This document shows positions 1 to 7,724 of a stretch of DNA of 31,929 nucleotides, in pieces (position 1 is the stretch's first letter; each line of letters starts with the position of its first letter). A program made the position numbers and the translations under genes. The stretch comes from an uncultured Collinsella sp. Its GTDB lineage: Bacteria; Actinomycetota; Coriobacteriia; Coriobacteriales; Coriobacteriaceae. Location of the stretch: contig CAKUEZ010000015.1 of NCBI GenBank assembly GCA_934646965.1, positions 1-31,929 of the forward strand, read 5' to 3'. The notes under the pieces were generated by a model. That model searched no databases, was not told where the DNA came from, and saw nothing but the letters and a program-made list of their open reading frames with translations.

Positions 1-47
1 GCCAGCCCGTCGGCGCCGTACGTCATCGATTCTATGGTGAGCTTCAT
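1..47 (-). CDS. Partial gene, probable TRAM-domain class I SAM-dependent RNA methyltransferase (N-terminus only)
   Basis: On the minus strand an ATG at 47-45, with AGGA about four bases upstream, opens a frame that runs off the left edge of the window. The visible residues are MKLTIESMTYGADGLA. The pattern of a short beta strand followed by YGxDGLA is typical of the start of the TRAM domain of RlmCD/TrmA-like RNA uracil-C5 methyltransferases. Only 16 residues can be seen, so the family call is an inference from this motif. It points the same way as the upstream ppk gene but is separated from it by a terminator. Confidence 0.45.
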   Translation of the reverse strand, partial: MKLTIESMTYGADGL

Positions 48-95
48 ATTCCTGCCTGTCATTCGCGTTGTTGTCCGCACCATGGTAGCAGGGAA

Positions 96-137
96 AAGCG
101 CCCCGCATCCGAGGCTTTCCTCAAATGCGGGGCGCTT
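96..137 (-). terminator. Rho-independent terminator after ppk1
   Basis: A 13-bp perfect stem (96-108 with 125-137) encloses a 16-nt loop. On the minus strand the stem is followed by a short T run (TTTT). It lies just past the ppk1 stop at 161 and ends that minus-strand transcript before the next gene. Confidence 0.85.
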
Positions 138-160
138 CTACAAACCGCTTCTACAAACGA

Positions 161-2749
161 CTATTTCGTCTTGCCGGTAATGAGCGTCTTAAGACCCAGG
201 CCGATCAGGCCCAGACCCATGCGCACGCGACCGGGGCGATGGCGCTCGATGGCCTTGGTCTTGCCAGCGGACTTCTCGCGACGGGCGCTCGTCTCAGGCG
301 CGCGCTTGGCGGTCTGCGGCTCGGGCTGGGGTGCAGGTGCAGGCTCAGGCTCAATGACGGTCGCTTGGACCTTCTGGACCTCGGGTGCTGCCGGCTGCGG
401 CTTGGGCTCGGGAGCAGGTGCGGTGACAGGCTCCGCCTCAACGACGGGCTCGGGCGCGGCCTCAACGACGGGCTCCGGCTCCTCGACAGGCTCGGGTTCT
501 GCCGCCGGGGGAGCGACGACAGCCTCCGGCTCGGCTACAGGTTCGACGGCTGCTTCGCGCTCAAGCTCGGCCTGAATAGCCTCTTCGGCCACACGTTCCT
601 TTTCCTGTGCACGCTGCTGCGCGGCGGCCTCGGCGTTGCGATAGGCGCGCTCCAGCAGGGCTTCCTGCGAGTTGAAGGGCTTTTCGCCCTCCTTGCGCTC
701 CACGGGAACCCAGGTGCCGTCGCTCGTGAGGCTGCGGGCCTTCACGTTGTCGCGCAGCTGCATGCCCATGTACTCGTGCACCAGGGCGCGGCAGGTGGGG
801 TCGAGCACGGGGAAGGCGATCTCCACGCGGTGCTCGGTGTTGCGCGTCATCATGTCGGCCGAGCTCAGGTAGATCATGTCCGAGTCCACGCCAAAGGCGT
901 ACACGCGCGCATGCTCCAAAAAGCGTCCGACGATGGAGCGGACATGCACGTTCTCGGTCTTGCCCGGGACGCCGGGTTTCAGGCACGAGATACCGCGGAT
1001 GATCATGTCCACGCGGACTCCTGCGCACGATGCCTCGGCAATCTTATCGATGACCTCGCGGTCGGTGAGCGAGTTGAGCTTAAAGAACACGCGGGCGGGC
1101 TCGCCGGCAAGGGCGCGCTGAATCTCGCGGTCCAGACCGCGCATGATGAGCGGCTTGAGGCCCACGGGAGCCACGCCCAGGAAGCGGTAATCGCCGCGCA
1201 GGTTGCCCAGCGACAGGTTGCGGAAGAACAGGTTGGCGTCCTCGCCGATGCCGGGATGAGCGGTCATGAGCATAAAGTCGCTGTAGAGCTTGGCCGTTTT
1301 CTCGTTAAAGTTACCGGTGCCCAAAAGCGTCAGGCGTGTAAGCGCCATGCCCTCACGATAAGTGAGCTGGCAGATTTTGGAGTGGCACTTAAAGCCCTCG
1401 GAGCCGTAGATGACGGTGCAGCCGGCCTCTTCCAGGCGCTCGGCCCACTCGATATTGTTCTGCTCGTCAAAGCGGGCACGGAGCTCCATGAGCACCGTGA
1501 CCTCCTTGCCGTTCTCGGCGGCATCGATGAGCGACTCGCACAGGCGGCTCTGCTTGGCCACGCGGTAGAGCGTGATGCGCAGCGAGATGCACTCGGGGTC
1601 GTACGCGGCCTCGTGCACCAGGTCCAGGAAGGGGTTCATGGCCTCATAGGGATAAAAGAGCAGCTTGTCGTGCTGAAGTACCTGCTCGCGGATGGAGCGG
1701 GTCATGTCGATAGTGGGGTTGGGCTGCGGCTTAAACGGCGTAAAGAGCAGCTCGTTGCGCAGGTGCTCGGGAATCTTGCCCTCAATGCCAAAGACGTAGC
1801 CTAGGTCGAGTGGGATATCGCAGGTAAAGACCGAGCGGCGCGAAAGCTCGAGTGCCTTGCGGATGGTCTTGAGCGTTTGCTTCTCGAGCGAACCCGAGAC
1901 GGCGAGCACTACCGGCTGCAGGCGCAGGCGCTTCTTGAGGATGCGCTTCATATGCTGGCGATAGTCCTCTTCCTCCTCGACGCCCTCGCCGTCCGGATCG
2001 ATGTCGGCGTTGCGGGTGACGCGGATGAGCGCGCGGTCGAGCGGCTTATAGGAGCCAAAGCAGCTGTCCAGGCAGGCGAGGATGACGTCCTCGAGCAGAA
2101 TGTAGGAGTAGGTGCCGGTGGGCGAGGGGATTTCGACCACGCGGTTCATCGAGGCGGGAATCTCGATCAGGCCCAGCAGGCTTTCCTCGTCAGTGACGCC
2201 GTCCAGGCCGCAGGCCAGGTAGAGTGCGCCGTTGCGCAGGTTGGGGAAGGGGTGACGCGGGTCGATCACCAACGGTGAGATGACCGGCGACACGTAGGCC
2301 TGGAAGTAACGGGTGACAAAGGTGCGCTCCTCGGGCGTGAGCGAATCGACACGCGCGCGGTGAACGCCCAAGGTGTCGAGATTGCCCTCGATGCTCTTAA
2401 AAATGGACTCCCAGCGGTCGAGGAGCCCGGGCAGCTCCGCCACGACGGCTTCGACCTGCTCCGAGGCGGTCATATTGCTCTTATTGTCGACGGGTTGCTT
2501 TTTGAGCTCGGCCAGGTCGGACAGGCCGCCCACGCGCACCATAAGGAACTCGTCGAGGTTGGACTCGAAGATTGAGACGAACTTAAGGCGTTCGAACAGC
2601 GGCACGGACTCATCGAAGGCCTCGTCGAGCACGCGGTTGTCAAAGCGTAGCCAGCTGAGCTCTCGGTTCTGCGTGTACGAGAAGTCGCGCGGCGGTTTGC
2701 GACGCTTCGCGGCGGCTTGCTTCTTTTCGATTTTGCTCGGCATATGCAT
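161..2749 (-). CDS. ppk1: Polyphosphate kinase 1 with an extra Pro/Glu-rich C-terminal tail
   Basis: This enzyme transfers the ATP gamma-phosphate to growing inorganic polyphosphate. The frame gives 862 aa from the ATG at 2749, against about 690-720 aa for typical PPK1. Residues 1 to about 695 cover the N, head and two phospholipase D-like catalytic domains. The autophosphorylated histidine is H456 (FKCHSKIC) and the second active-site histidine is H613 (FLEHARVYAFG). Residues from about 707 are extra: an Ala/Glu/Gln-rich, probably helical stretch, then Pro-Glu-Val-Ala repeats to about residue 815, then a basic segment ending in the Gly/Leu-rich end RMGLGLIGLGLKTLITGKTK. The start is uncertain. 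ATG at 2749 has GGGGA about 12 bases upstream; ATG at 2743 and GTG at 2788 are also in frame. The gene is divergent from the ADI locus. Confidence 0.93.
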   Translation of the reverse strand: MHMPSKIEKKQAAAKRRKPPRDFSYTQNRELSWLRFDNRVLDEAFDESVPLFERLKFVSIFESNLDEFLMVRVGGLSDLAELKKQPVDNKSNMTASEQVEAVVAELPGLLDRWESIFKSIEGNLDTLGVHRARVDSLTPEERTFVTRYFQAYVSPVISPLVIDPRHPFPNLRNGALYLACGLDGVTDEESLLGLIEIPASMNRVVEIPSPTGTYSYILLEDVILACLDSCFGSYKPLDRALIRVTRNADIDPDGEGVEEEEDYRQHMKRILKKRLRLQPVVLAVSGSLEKQTLKTIRKALELSRRSVFTCDIPLDLGYVFGIEGKIPEHLRNELLFTPFKPQPNPTIDMTRSIREQVLQHDKLLFYPYEAMNPFLDLVHEAAYDPECISLRITLYRVAKQSRLCESLIDAAENGKEVTVLMELRARFDEQNNIEWAERLEEAGCTVIYGSEGFKCHSKICQLTYREGMALTRLTLLGTGNFNEKTAKLYSDFMLMTAHPGIGEDANLFFRNLSLGNLRGDYRFLGVAPVGLKPLIMRGLDREIQRALAGEPARVFFKLNSLTDREVIDKIAEASCAGVRVDMIIRGISCLKPGVPGKTENVHVRSIVGRFLEHARVYAFGVDSDMIYLSSADMMTRNTEHRVEIAFPVLDPTCRALVHEYMGMQLRDNVKARSLTSDGTWVPVERKEGEKPFNSQEALLERAYRNAEAAAQQRAQEKERVAEEAIQAELEREAAVEPVAEPEAVVAPPAAEPEPVEEPEPVVEAAPEPVVEAEPVTAPAPEPKPQPAAPEVQKVQATVIEPEPAPAPQPEPQTAKRAPETSARREKSAGKTKAIERHRPGRVRMGLGLIGLGLKTLITGKTK

Positions 2750-2778
2750 CTGTCCGTTCAGTCCCCACAAGGGACGGT

Positions 2779-2806
2779 AGCCTAACACTCATCACTATTG
2801 TCTCAA
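2779..2806 (-). promoter_or_regulatory. Possible ppk1 promoter
   Basis: Read on the minus strand, TTGAGA (2806-2801) and TAGGCT (2784-2779) are separated by 16 bp, about 30 bp upstream of the chosen ppk1 start. A small inverted repeat, GTCCC-CACAA-GGGAC (2761-2775), covers the region between promoter and start and includes the only SD-like G run. The match is modest. Confidence 0.35.
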
Positions 2807-2938
2807 TTTAGTCTACCTATGGCACGGACGTATTGCGCGAACGGTATCTTTACCTACTTCTTACGCTGGCAAGGCATACGGCTGACTGCCCGTCTCGTTT
2901 TGCAAGTAATTTATATCCTCACTCAACTGGTGAGAATG

Positions 2939-2976
2939 TATGAATAAGAATGATTGTGAGCTGAATATAATCGAAT
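2939..2976. promoter_or_regulatory. Candidate ArgR/AhrC (ARG box) sites upstream of arcA copy 1
   Basis: TATGAATAAGAATGAT (2939-2954) resembles the conserved bacterial ARG box (TGAATWWWWATTCA-like), and TGAATATAATCGAAT (2962-2976) is a second, weaker match. Similar sequences lie at a comparable distance upstream of arcA copy 2. An arginine-responsive regulator is expected for catabolic arc genes in Gram-positives. No argR/ahrC gene lies in this window, so the binding protein is inferred. Confidence 0.45.
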
Positions 2977-3152
2977 CCAAATCGAATCATGGACAAGCTT
3001 CATTTATATGCAGAATACTGATTTAGCTATGCATTTCCAGAGCATGAAATTATTTGTGCGATCTGGTCGGATTCCTCGAAAAAAAGAACGTTTACCTTTG
3101 AAAATCTACTTTAGAGAACCGAAGTGCATCATGGGGGAATCGTATGCGATAT

Positions 3153-3219
3153 ACCGTTCATCGAACTTTGCTGACCGTTCGGGGGCGAAGTGGAATTGCG
3201 GGTGGTTTTTGGATATAAC
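3153..3219 (+). promoter_or_regulatory. arcA copy 1 promoter with paired CCGTTC upstream boxes
   Basis: TATAAC (3214-3219) is a good -10, and TGGAAT (3191-3196), 17 bp upstream, is a poor -35. Poor -35 elements are common in activator-dependent promoters. CCGTTC occurs at 3154-3159 and 3175-3180, 21 bp apart on the same face of the helix; the second copy extends to ACCGTTCGGGGGC (3174-3186). The same arrangement with identical spacings precedes arcA copy 2, although the surrounding DNA is diverged. The boxes fall at roughly -70 and -49 from the expected transcript start. The cognate activator is unknown. Confidence 0.65.
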
Positions 3220-3246
3220 TAGAGCTGTCAGCAAGCAGCGTCCCAT

Positions 3247-3300
3247 ACGGAGGGGCGCTGATACATTCGGCCAGTAAGGCCCGAAAGAAAGGTAGGAGGC
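3247..3300 (+). promoter_or_regulatory. arcA copy 1 leader: conserved block, small hairpin and strong RBS
   Basis: The leader contains ACGGAGGGGCGCT (3247-3259), repeated upstream of arcA copy 2. A short hairpin, CGGCC-AGTAA-GGCCCG (3268-3283), follows. The ribosome binding site is GGTAGGAGG (3291-3299), ideally spaced from the ATG at 3302. In copy 2 the hairpin arms differ (GGCCC/GGGCC) but still pair, so the structure rather than the exact sequence may be kept. Confidence 0.45.
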
Positions 3301-4544
3301 CATGACGAAAGGTCTGCACGTGCCTTCCGAGATCGGCAAGCTCAGGAAGGTCTGCCTGCACCGTCCCGGCGACGAGCTCCTCAACCTGCCGCCCGACGAG
3401 CTCGAGCGACTCCTGTTCGACGACGTCCCGTTCCTGGAGGTCGCACAGCAGGAGCACGACACCTTCGCCCAGATCCTGAGGGACCAGGGCGTCGAGGTCC
3501 TCTATCTGGAGAACCTCGTCGCGGAGGTGTTCGACCAGGTCCCCGGCGCCCGCGCCGAGTTCACCGACCAGTACGTCGCCGAGGCCGGCATCCGCGGCCA
3601 GCACATGCCGCAGATCGTCCGCGAGAAGCTGGACTCCATCGAGGACAACCTCGAGTTCGTCAAGAAGACCATGGCCGGCATGACCAAGTCCGAGATCGAG
3701 ATGCCCCTCACGGCCTCCACGACCCTCGACTCCCTGGTCAACTCCGAGTCCGAGTCCGACCTGATCATCGACCCGATGCCCAACCTCTACTTCACCCGCG
3801 ACCCGTTCGCGGTCGTCGGCGAGGGCGTCAACCTCAACCGCATGTACTCGGTCACCCGCAACCGCGAGACCCTGTACGGCAAGTACATCTTCAAGTACCA
3901 CCCCGACTACAAGGACGTCTCGCTGTACTTCCGCCGCGACTGCCAGTTCCACACCGAGGGCGGCGACGTGCTGAACATCAACGAGAAGACCCTCGCCGTC
4001 GGCATCTCCCAGCGCACCCAGGCCGCCGCGATCGACGTCATGGCCCAGAACATCTTCTGGAACTCCGACTCCAAGGTCGAGCGCATCCTGGCCTTCGACA
4101 TCCCGGTCTCCCGCGCCTTCATGCACCTCGACACGGTCTTCACCCAGATCGACGTCGATAAGTTCACGATCCACCCCGCCATCATGGGCACCCTGCGCGT
4201 CTACGAGCTGACCGCCGGCAAGAACCCGGGCGACGTGAACATCCGCCTGATCGAGGACACCCTCGAGCACGTCCTGGAGGACGCCACCGGCGTCGACCAG
4301 GTCAAGCTGATCCCCTGCGGCGGCGGCGACCCGATCGCGGCCTCCCGCGAGCAGTGGAACGACGGCTCCAACACCCTGTGCGTCGAGCCCGGCAAGATCT
4401 GCGTCTACGCCCGCAACACCGTCACCAACGACGTGCTGTACAAGGAGGGCCTGGACCTTCTCGTCGTGCCCTCCGCCGAGCTCTCCCGCGGCCGCGGCGG
4501 CCCGCGCTGCATGAGCATGCCCTTCTGGCGCGAGGACCTCTAAG
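3278..4544 (+). repeat. Long direct repeat carrying arcA, copy 1
   Basis: From the last part of the leader (GGCCCGAAAG) through one base past the stop codon, this segment matches 7850-9116 with no difference that I could find by eye, including synonymous third positions. Identity stops abruptly on both sides. The offset between copies is 4572 bp. No insertion-sequence ends or transposase genes flank either copy, so recent duplication or gene conversion is more likely than transposition. Confidence 0.9.
3302..4543 (+). CDS. arcA: Arginine deiminase, copy 1
   Basis: The enzyme hydrolyses arginine to citrulline and ammonia, the first step of the cytoplasmic ADI pathway. The 413-aa length is normal. 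Active-site residues are visible: the FTRDPF motif with D167, the TEGGD motif with E219, MHLD with H275 and D277, and the nucleophile C403 in GGPRCMS near the C-terminus. The start is fixed by the strong GGAGG site. Codons end almost always in C or G, more extremely than in the neighbouring transporter gene, which suggests very high expression. It leads a module with an antiporter and an aminotransferase but is separated from them by several hairpins. The protein is identical to that of copy 2 at 7874-9115. Confidence 0.97.
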   Translation: MTKGLHVPSEIGKLRKVCLHRPGDELLNLPPDELERLLFDDVPFLEVAQQEHDTFAQILRDQGVEVLYLENLVAEVFDQVPGARAEFTDQYVAEAGIRGQHMPQIVREKLDSIEDNLEFVKKTMAGMTKSEIEMPLTASTTLDSLVNSESESDLIIDPMPNLYFTRDPFAVVGEGVNLNRMYSVTRNRETLYGKYIFKYHPDYKDVSLYFRRDCQFHTEGGDVLNINEKTLAVGISQRTQAAAIDVMAQNIFWNSDSKVERILAFDIPVSRAFMHLDTVFTQIDVDKFTIHPAIMGTLRVYELTAGKNPGDVNIRLIEDTLEHVLEDATGVDQVKLIPCGGGDPIAASREQWNDGSNTLCVEPGKICVYARNTVTNDVLYKEGLDLLVVPSAELSRGRGGPRCMSMPFWREDL

Positions 4545-4551
4545 GTTTTCG

Positions 4552-4598
4552 AAGACCCGTACAGGTCTTAAAACACACATCTAGCTGCCATTAGATGT
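4552..4598 (+). other. Two small hairpins in the arcA copy 1 3' region
   Basis: AAGACC/GGTCTT (4552-4557 with 4564-4569) and ACATCTA/TAGATGT (4577-4583 with 4592-4598) form short stems ahead of the strong terminator at 4605. They may stabilise or mark the 3' end of the arcA message. They are absent downstream of arcA copy 2. Confidence 0.4.
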
Positions 4599-4604
4599 CT
4601 CCCA

Positions 4605-4645
4605 TTGGGGCGGTGCGGATCTTTCGCACCGCCCCAAACTTGTTT
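4605..4645 (+). terminator. Strong terminator between arcA copy 1 and arcD
   Basis: A 13-bp perfect GC-rich stem (4605-4617 with 4625-4637) with a 7-nt loop is followed by ACTTGTTT. It should end most arcA transcripts, so arcD and arcT would depend on readthrough or on a promoter in the 40 bases before arcD. A short palindrome, TGTTAACTTAACA (4651-4663), lies in that gap and could be an operator. Confidence 0.75.
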
Positions 4646-4681
4646 AATGATGTTAACTTAACAACAGATAAGGTGACCGTT

Positions 4682-6160
4682 ATGTCTAAAGACAGTCACG
4701 TCGACAACCCCAACGGTGTCGGCTTTTTTGGCCTGGTCGGCATGGTCGTTTCCTCCTGCATCGGCACGGGCGTGTTCGCTCTGACCGGTCAGCTCGCTAA
4801 CGTCGCTTCCCCCGGTGCCGCACTTGTCGCATGGGTCGTTTGCGGCTTGGGCTTTTTGATGCTGGCGCTCTCGCTTGCCAACATTGGCTCCAAGCGTCCC
4901 GACCTTGATGGCGCCTGCGCCTATGCCGAGGAGGGCTTTGGCCCCTTCCATGGATTTATCTCGGGCTGGGGTTATTGGCTTTCGGCATGGCTCGGCAACG
5001 TTGGCTTTGGCACCATGATTGCCCAGGTTCTGGGTTCTGATTATTGCCTGGGCACGATTATGCCGGGCGTGTTCTCGGATCCCGTGACCGGTAACCCCGC
5101 CGTCGTCGGCGTCGTTGTCGTGTCGCTCGTCCTGTGGGGCATTACGTTCCTGGTCATTCGCGGTGTTGAGAGCGCTGCGGCCTTTAACGCGATCGTCATG
5201 GTCATCAAGATTGCTTCCATCCTGCTGTTCATCGCGTTTTCCTGCTTTGCCTTTAACGCCGGCGTGTTCACCGCCGACTTCTGGGGTACCGCTGCGCGCA
5301 ACGCCACGATTATCGCTGCGAACGATGTTGAGCTCGGAAGCGTTTCCAACCAGGTCACGCAGTGCATCCTCATCATGATGTGGGTCTTCATCGGCGTCGA
5401 GGGCGCTTCGGTCATGTCCGGTCGCGCCAAGCGCAAGAGCGAGGTCGGCTCCGCCACCATCATCGGCCTGATCGTTCTGCTGACCCTCTACATCGGCGCC
5501 TCCGTCATCCCGTATGGCGTTGTGGACTACGCCGATCTGGTCGCGGCTCCCAAGCCTGCCACCATCACCGTGTTTGAGCAGCTTGCTCCCGGCTGGGGCG
5601 GTGCCTTCATCTCCTGGGCCATCATCATCTCGGTGTGCGGCTCCTGGCTGTCCTTTACCATGCTCCCCGCCGAGGTCTCCTCGATGATGGCCGATCATGG
5701 TCTGCTGCCCAAATCTTGGGGCGAGGTCAACGCCAAGGGCGCTCCGCAGATGGCCCTGATCATCGTCGGTGCCCTGACCGAGGCATTCATCATCATCGCC
5801 ACGTTTGCCGCCGACGCCTACACCTTCGCCATCTCCATGTGCACCGTGACCATCGTCGTCACCTGGGCCTATGCCGCGGCGTATCAGGTTAAGTTCTCCC
5901 GTGAGCGTGGCGAGACGGGCCAGATGCTCATCGGCATCCTTGCCCTGGTGTTCCAGGTCGTGGGCGTGCTCTTTACCGGCTGGGGCTTCCTGCTGCTGGC
6001 CTGCCTGGGCTATATCCCCGGCTTCCTGTTCTATCGCAAGGCGCTCTCCGAGTCCGGTCAGTCCATGGGCAAGGGACAGGTCATCTGCGCGGTCGTTATC
6101 GCCATCCTGGGCATCATCTCGATTCCCATGACCTTTGCCGGCATCATCCCCGTGTTCTAG
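4682..6160 (+). CDS. arcD: APC-family arginine/ornithine antiporter (ArcD-like)
   Basis: This is an integral membrane carrier expected to swap external arginine for internal ornithine, bringing in ADI substrate without an energy cost. The 492-aa product has about 12 to 13 hydrophobic segments. The N-terminal GMVVSSCIGTGVFALTGQ segment matches the substrate-binding unwound helix 1 of APC transporters (GSxIGSGIF pattern). The run EEGFGPFHGFISGWGYWLSAWLGN is characteristic of the basic amino acid/polyamine antiporter subfamily. I place the start at ATG 4682, after AAGGTGA; the longer open frame upstream runs through the terminator. Substrate is inferred from family and from the arc genes on both sides; lysine or agmatine exchange is not excluded. 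Confidence 0.85.
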   Translation: MSKDSHVDNPNGVGFFGLVGMVVSSCIGTGVFALTGQLANVASPGAALVAWVVCGLGFLMLALSLANIGSKRPDLDGACAYAEEGFGPFHGFISGWGYWLSAWLGNVGFGTMIAQVLGSDYCLGTIMPGVFSDPVTGNPAVVGVVVVSLVLWGITFLVIRGVESAAAFNAIVMVIKIASILLFIAFSCFAFNAGVFTADFWGTAARNATIIAANDVELGSVSNQVTQCILIMMWVFIGVEGASVMSGRAKRKSEVGSATIIGLIVLLTLYIGASVIPYGVVDYADLVAAPKPATITVFEQLAPGWGGAFISWAIIISVCGSWLSFTMLPAEVSSMMADHGLLPKSWGEVNAKGAPQMALIIVGALTEAFIIIATFAADAYTFAISMCTVTIVVTWAYAAAYQVKFSRERGETGQMLIGILALVFQVVGVLFTGWGFLLLACLGYIPGFLFYRKALSESGQSMGKGQVICAVVIAILGIISIPMTFAGIIPVF

Positions 6161-6176
6161 CGATTGGAGCCTAGCC

Positions 6177-7301
6177 ATGGATATCAAGACTATCGGCGTT
6201 GAGGAGTGGCTCAACGTTTGGGAGAAGAGCGCCACATGGGATATCGCCCAGTCGACGATCTCGTCGCTCACCATGGGCGAGCTGCGCGCGCTCGACGAGC
6301 AGGACGGTGCCACGTTCTACGAGCGCCTGGACCGCGAGAAGATGAACTACGGCTGGATTGAGGGTTCGCCCGACTTTAAGGCCGAGGTCGCCAAGCTCTA
6401 TCGTCGCGAGGTCAATCCCGATCATATTCTGCAGACCAACGGCTGCACGGGCGCGAACCTCAACGCCATCATGGCTGTCGTAGAGCCCGGCGACCATGTG
6501 ATCGCCGAGTGGCCCACCTATGCGCCGCTCTATGAGATCCCGCGCACGCTGGGCGCCGAGGTCGAGTACTGGGAGCTTCGCGAGGAACTCGGGTGGAAGC
6601 CCGATATCGAGGAACTCAAGCGTCTGGTCCGCCCCAACACCAAGCTCATCTGCATCAACAACGCATCGAATCCCATCGGTACGGTACTCGATGCCGATAC
6701 GCTCGGCCAGATTGCCGAGATCGCCCGCTCGGTGGGCGCTTACGTGCTGTGCGACGAGGTGTACCTGCCGCTCGAGAACACCGAGGCCTTCATGTCGATG
6801 GCCGATGTGTACGAGAAAGCCATCGTCACCAACTCCGTGTCCAAGACCTATTCGACGCCTGCAGCCCGCGTGGGCTGGGTCGTGGCAGACGAAGAGGTTT
6901 CCAACCGCATCCGCACCTATCGCGATTACACCATGATCTGCGGCGGCGTGTTCAACGACGCCCTGGCGACCTATGTGCTCGAGCATAAGGACAAGATCCT
7001 CGAGCGCAACCGCAAGATCGTGTTTGGCAACCGCGATATCGCGCAGGCTTGGATCGACACGCAGCATCGCGTTTCCTGGACGGCCCCGCAGGGCGTGTCC
7101 ACCTCGTTTATCCAGCTGGATATCCCCGAGGACGATGAGGAGTTCTGCAAGCGCCTGCTGGCCGAGAGGGGAGTGCTGCTGGTGCCCGGCAGCCGCTTTG
7201 AGCTTCCCTGCGGCGCACGCCTGGGTTACTGCGCGAGCGAGGACGTTCTGCGCGAGGGCCTGAGGCTTTTGGGCGAGGCGTTGGCGGAGTTTGATCGCTA
7301 G
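6177..7301 (+). CDS. arcT: PLP-dependent class I/II aminotransferase (ArcT-like)
   Basis: The 374-aa protein has the fold type I signature: NNASNPIG at 161-168, VLCDEVY with D193 and Y196 holding the PLP ring, and the Schiff-base lysine K223 in SVSKTYSTPAARVGW, with R231 nearby. The C-terminal PCGARLGYC holds the probable carboxylate-binding arginine. Lactic acid bacteria such as Lactobacillus sakei have an aminotransferase gene, arcT, inside their ADI cluster, and I name it by that precedent. The amino acid it acts on is unknown. The ATG at 6177 has GGAG seven bases upstream and lies 16 bases after the arcD stop, so the two are probably cotranscribed. Confidence 0.78.
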   Translation: MDIKTIGVEEWLNVWEKSATWDIAQSTISSLTMGELRALDEQDGATFYERLDREKMNYGWIEGSPDFKAEVAKLYRREVNPDHILQTNGCTGANLNAIMAVVEPGDHVIAEWPTYAPLYEIPRTLGAEVEYWELREELGWKPDIEELKRLVRPNTKLICINNASNPIGTVLDADTLGQIAEIARSVGAYVLCDEVYLPLENTEAFMSMADVYEKAIVTNSVSKTYSTPAARVGWVVADEEVSNRIRTYRDYTMICGGVFNDALATYVLEHKDKILERNRKIVFGNRDIAQAWIDTQHRVSWTAPQGVSTSFIQLDIPEDDEEFCKRLLAERGVLLVPGSRFELPCGARLGYCASEDVLREGLRLLGEALAEFDR

Positions 7302-7353
7302 GATCACGACGGCTCTCGAAGGCTGCTCAAAACTGCCTATGATTATCGAAAAC

Positions 7354-7389
7354 AGACCCGTTTCCCACGAGGGGAGCGGGTCTATTTTT
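7354..7389 (+). terminator. Terminator after arcT
   Basis: AGACCCG (7354-7360) pairs with CGGGTCT (7377-7383), with further inner pairing of TTCCC and GGGGA. It is followed by ATTTTTCT. It closes the arcA-arcD-arcT module. Confidence 0.75.
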
Positions 7390-7535
7390 CTATACCGAGA
7401 AGCCAAGTTGTTACAAATACGACGTCAAGGCGAGATGGTATCCGCTGGGCTTTATACTGAGCTTCCGGTGAACGGTATCAAGCGTCTGGTAAACGGTTTT
7501 TTGTTTACTAGAAATGAATAGGACAAACTTTTTTC

Positions 7536-7589
7536 TGAATAAAAATGAAAATGGTTGAGATGTGGTATGAATCGCTAATTCTATTCATA
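7536..7589. promoter_or_regulatory. Candidate ArgR/AhrC (ARG box) sites upstream of arcA copy 2
   Basis: TGAATAAAAATGAA (7536-7549) is very close to the Bacillus AhrC consensus half-site arrangement. About 17 bp further on, TATGAAT (7566-7572) and ATTCATA (7583-7589) form a perfect 7-bp inverted repeat with a 10-bp spacer. Together they look like a multi-site operator for a hexameric arginine repressor/activator. They sit roughly 200 bp upstream of the predicted promoter, as in copy 1, so if functional they would act at a distance. Confidence 0.5.
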
Positions 7590-7724
7590 GCTTTATTGGA
7601 AATATGCAATTTGAGGGTGGTTTATCAAAGATTCGTTCCATTCGATTTTGGATTGAAAACGCATTTAAGCACGTAAATCCACTTTATTTAGACAAAGTGT
7701 GCCATGCGTGAAGTATATGTGTAT

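Larger units (their letters stand above)
2750..3301. other. Gene-free divergent regulatory region between ppk1 and arcA copy 1
   Basis: These 552 bases hold no credible gene. The part from about 2900 to 3110 is distinctly AT-rich compared with the coding DNA and holds ARG-box-like sequences. The part from 3150 to 3300 holds the paired CCGTTC boxes, the arcA promoter and a leader of about 75 nt. An 89-codon open frame at 3008-3277 lacks a ribosome binding site and runs through the promoter, so I do not call it. Confidence 0.7.

Noticed and set aside
125..1804. 559-codon plus-strand frame antisense to ppk1
   Set aside because: Leu/Gly/Arg-rich low-complexity translation. The opposite strand has a clear PPK1 with both catalytic histidines and a matching terminator.
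3008..3277. 89-codon frame upstream of arcA copy 1
   Set aside because: No ribosome binding site, runs through the promoter and leader of arcA, and has no equivalent upstream of copy 2.
4658..6313. 551-codon minus-strand frame antisense to arcD
   Set aside because: Shadow frame rich in Asp, Gly and His with no recognisable domain; arcD on the plus strand has membrane segments and family motifs.
7291..7521. 76-codon frame after arcT
   Set aside because: It reads through the arcT stop region and the terminator hairpin, without a ribosome binding site.
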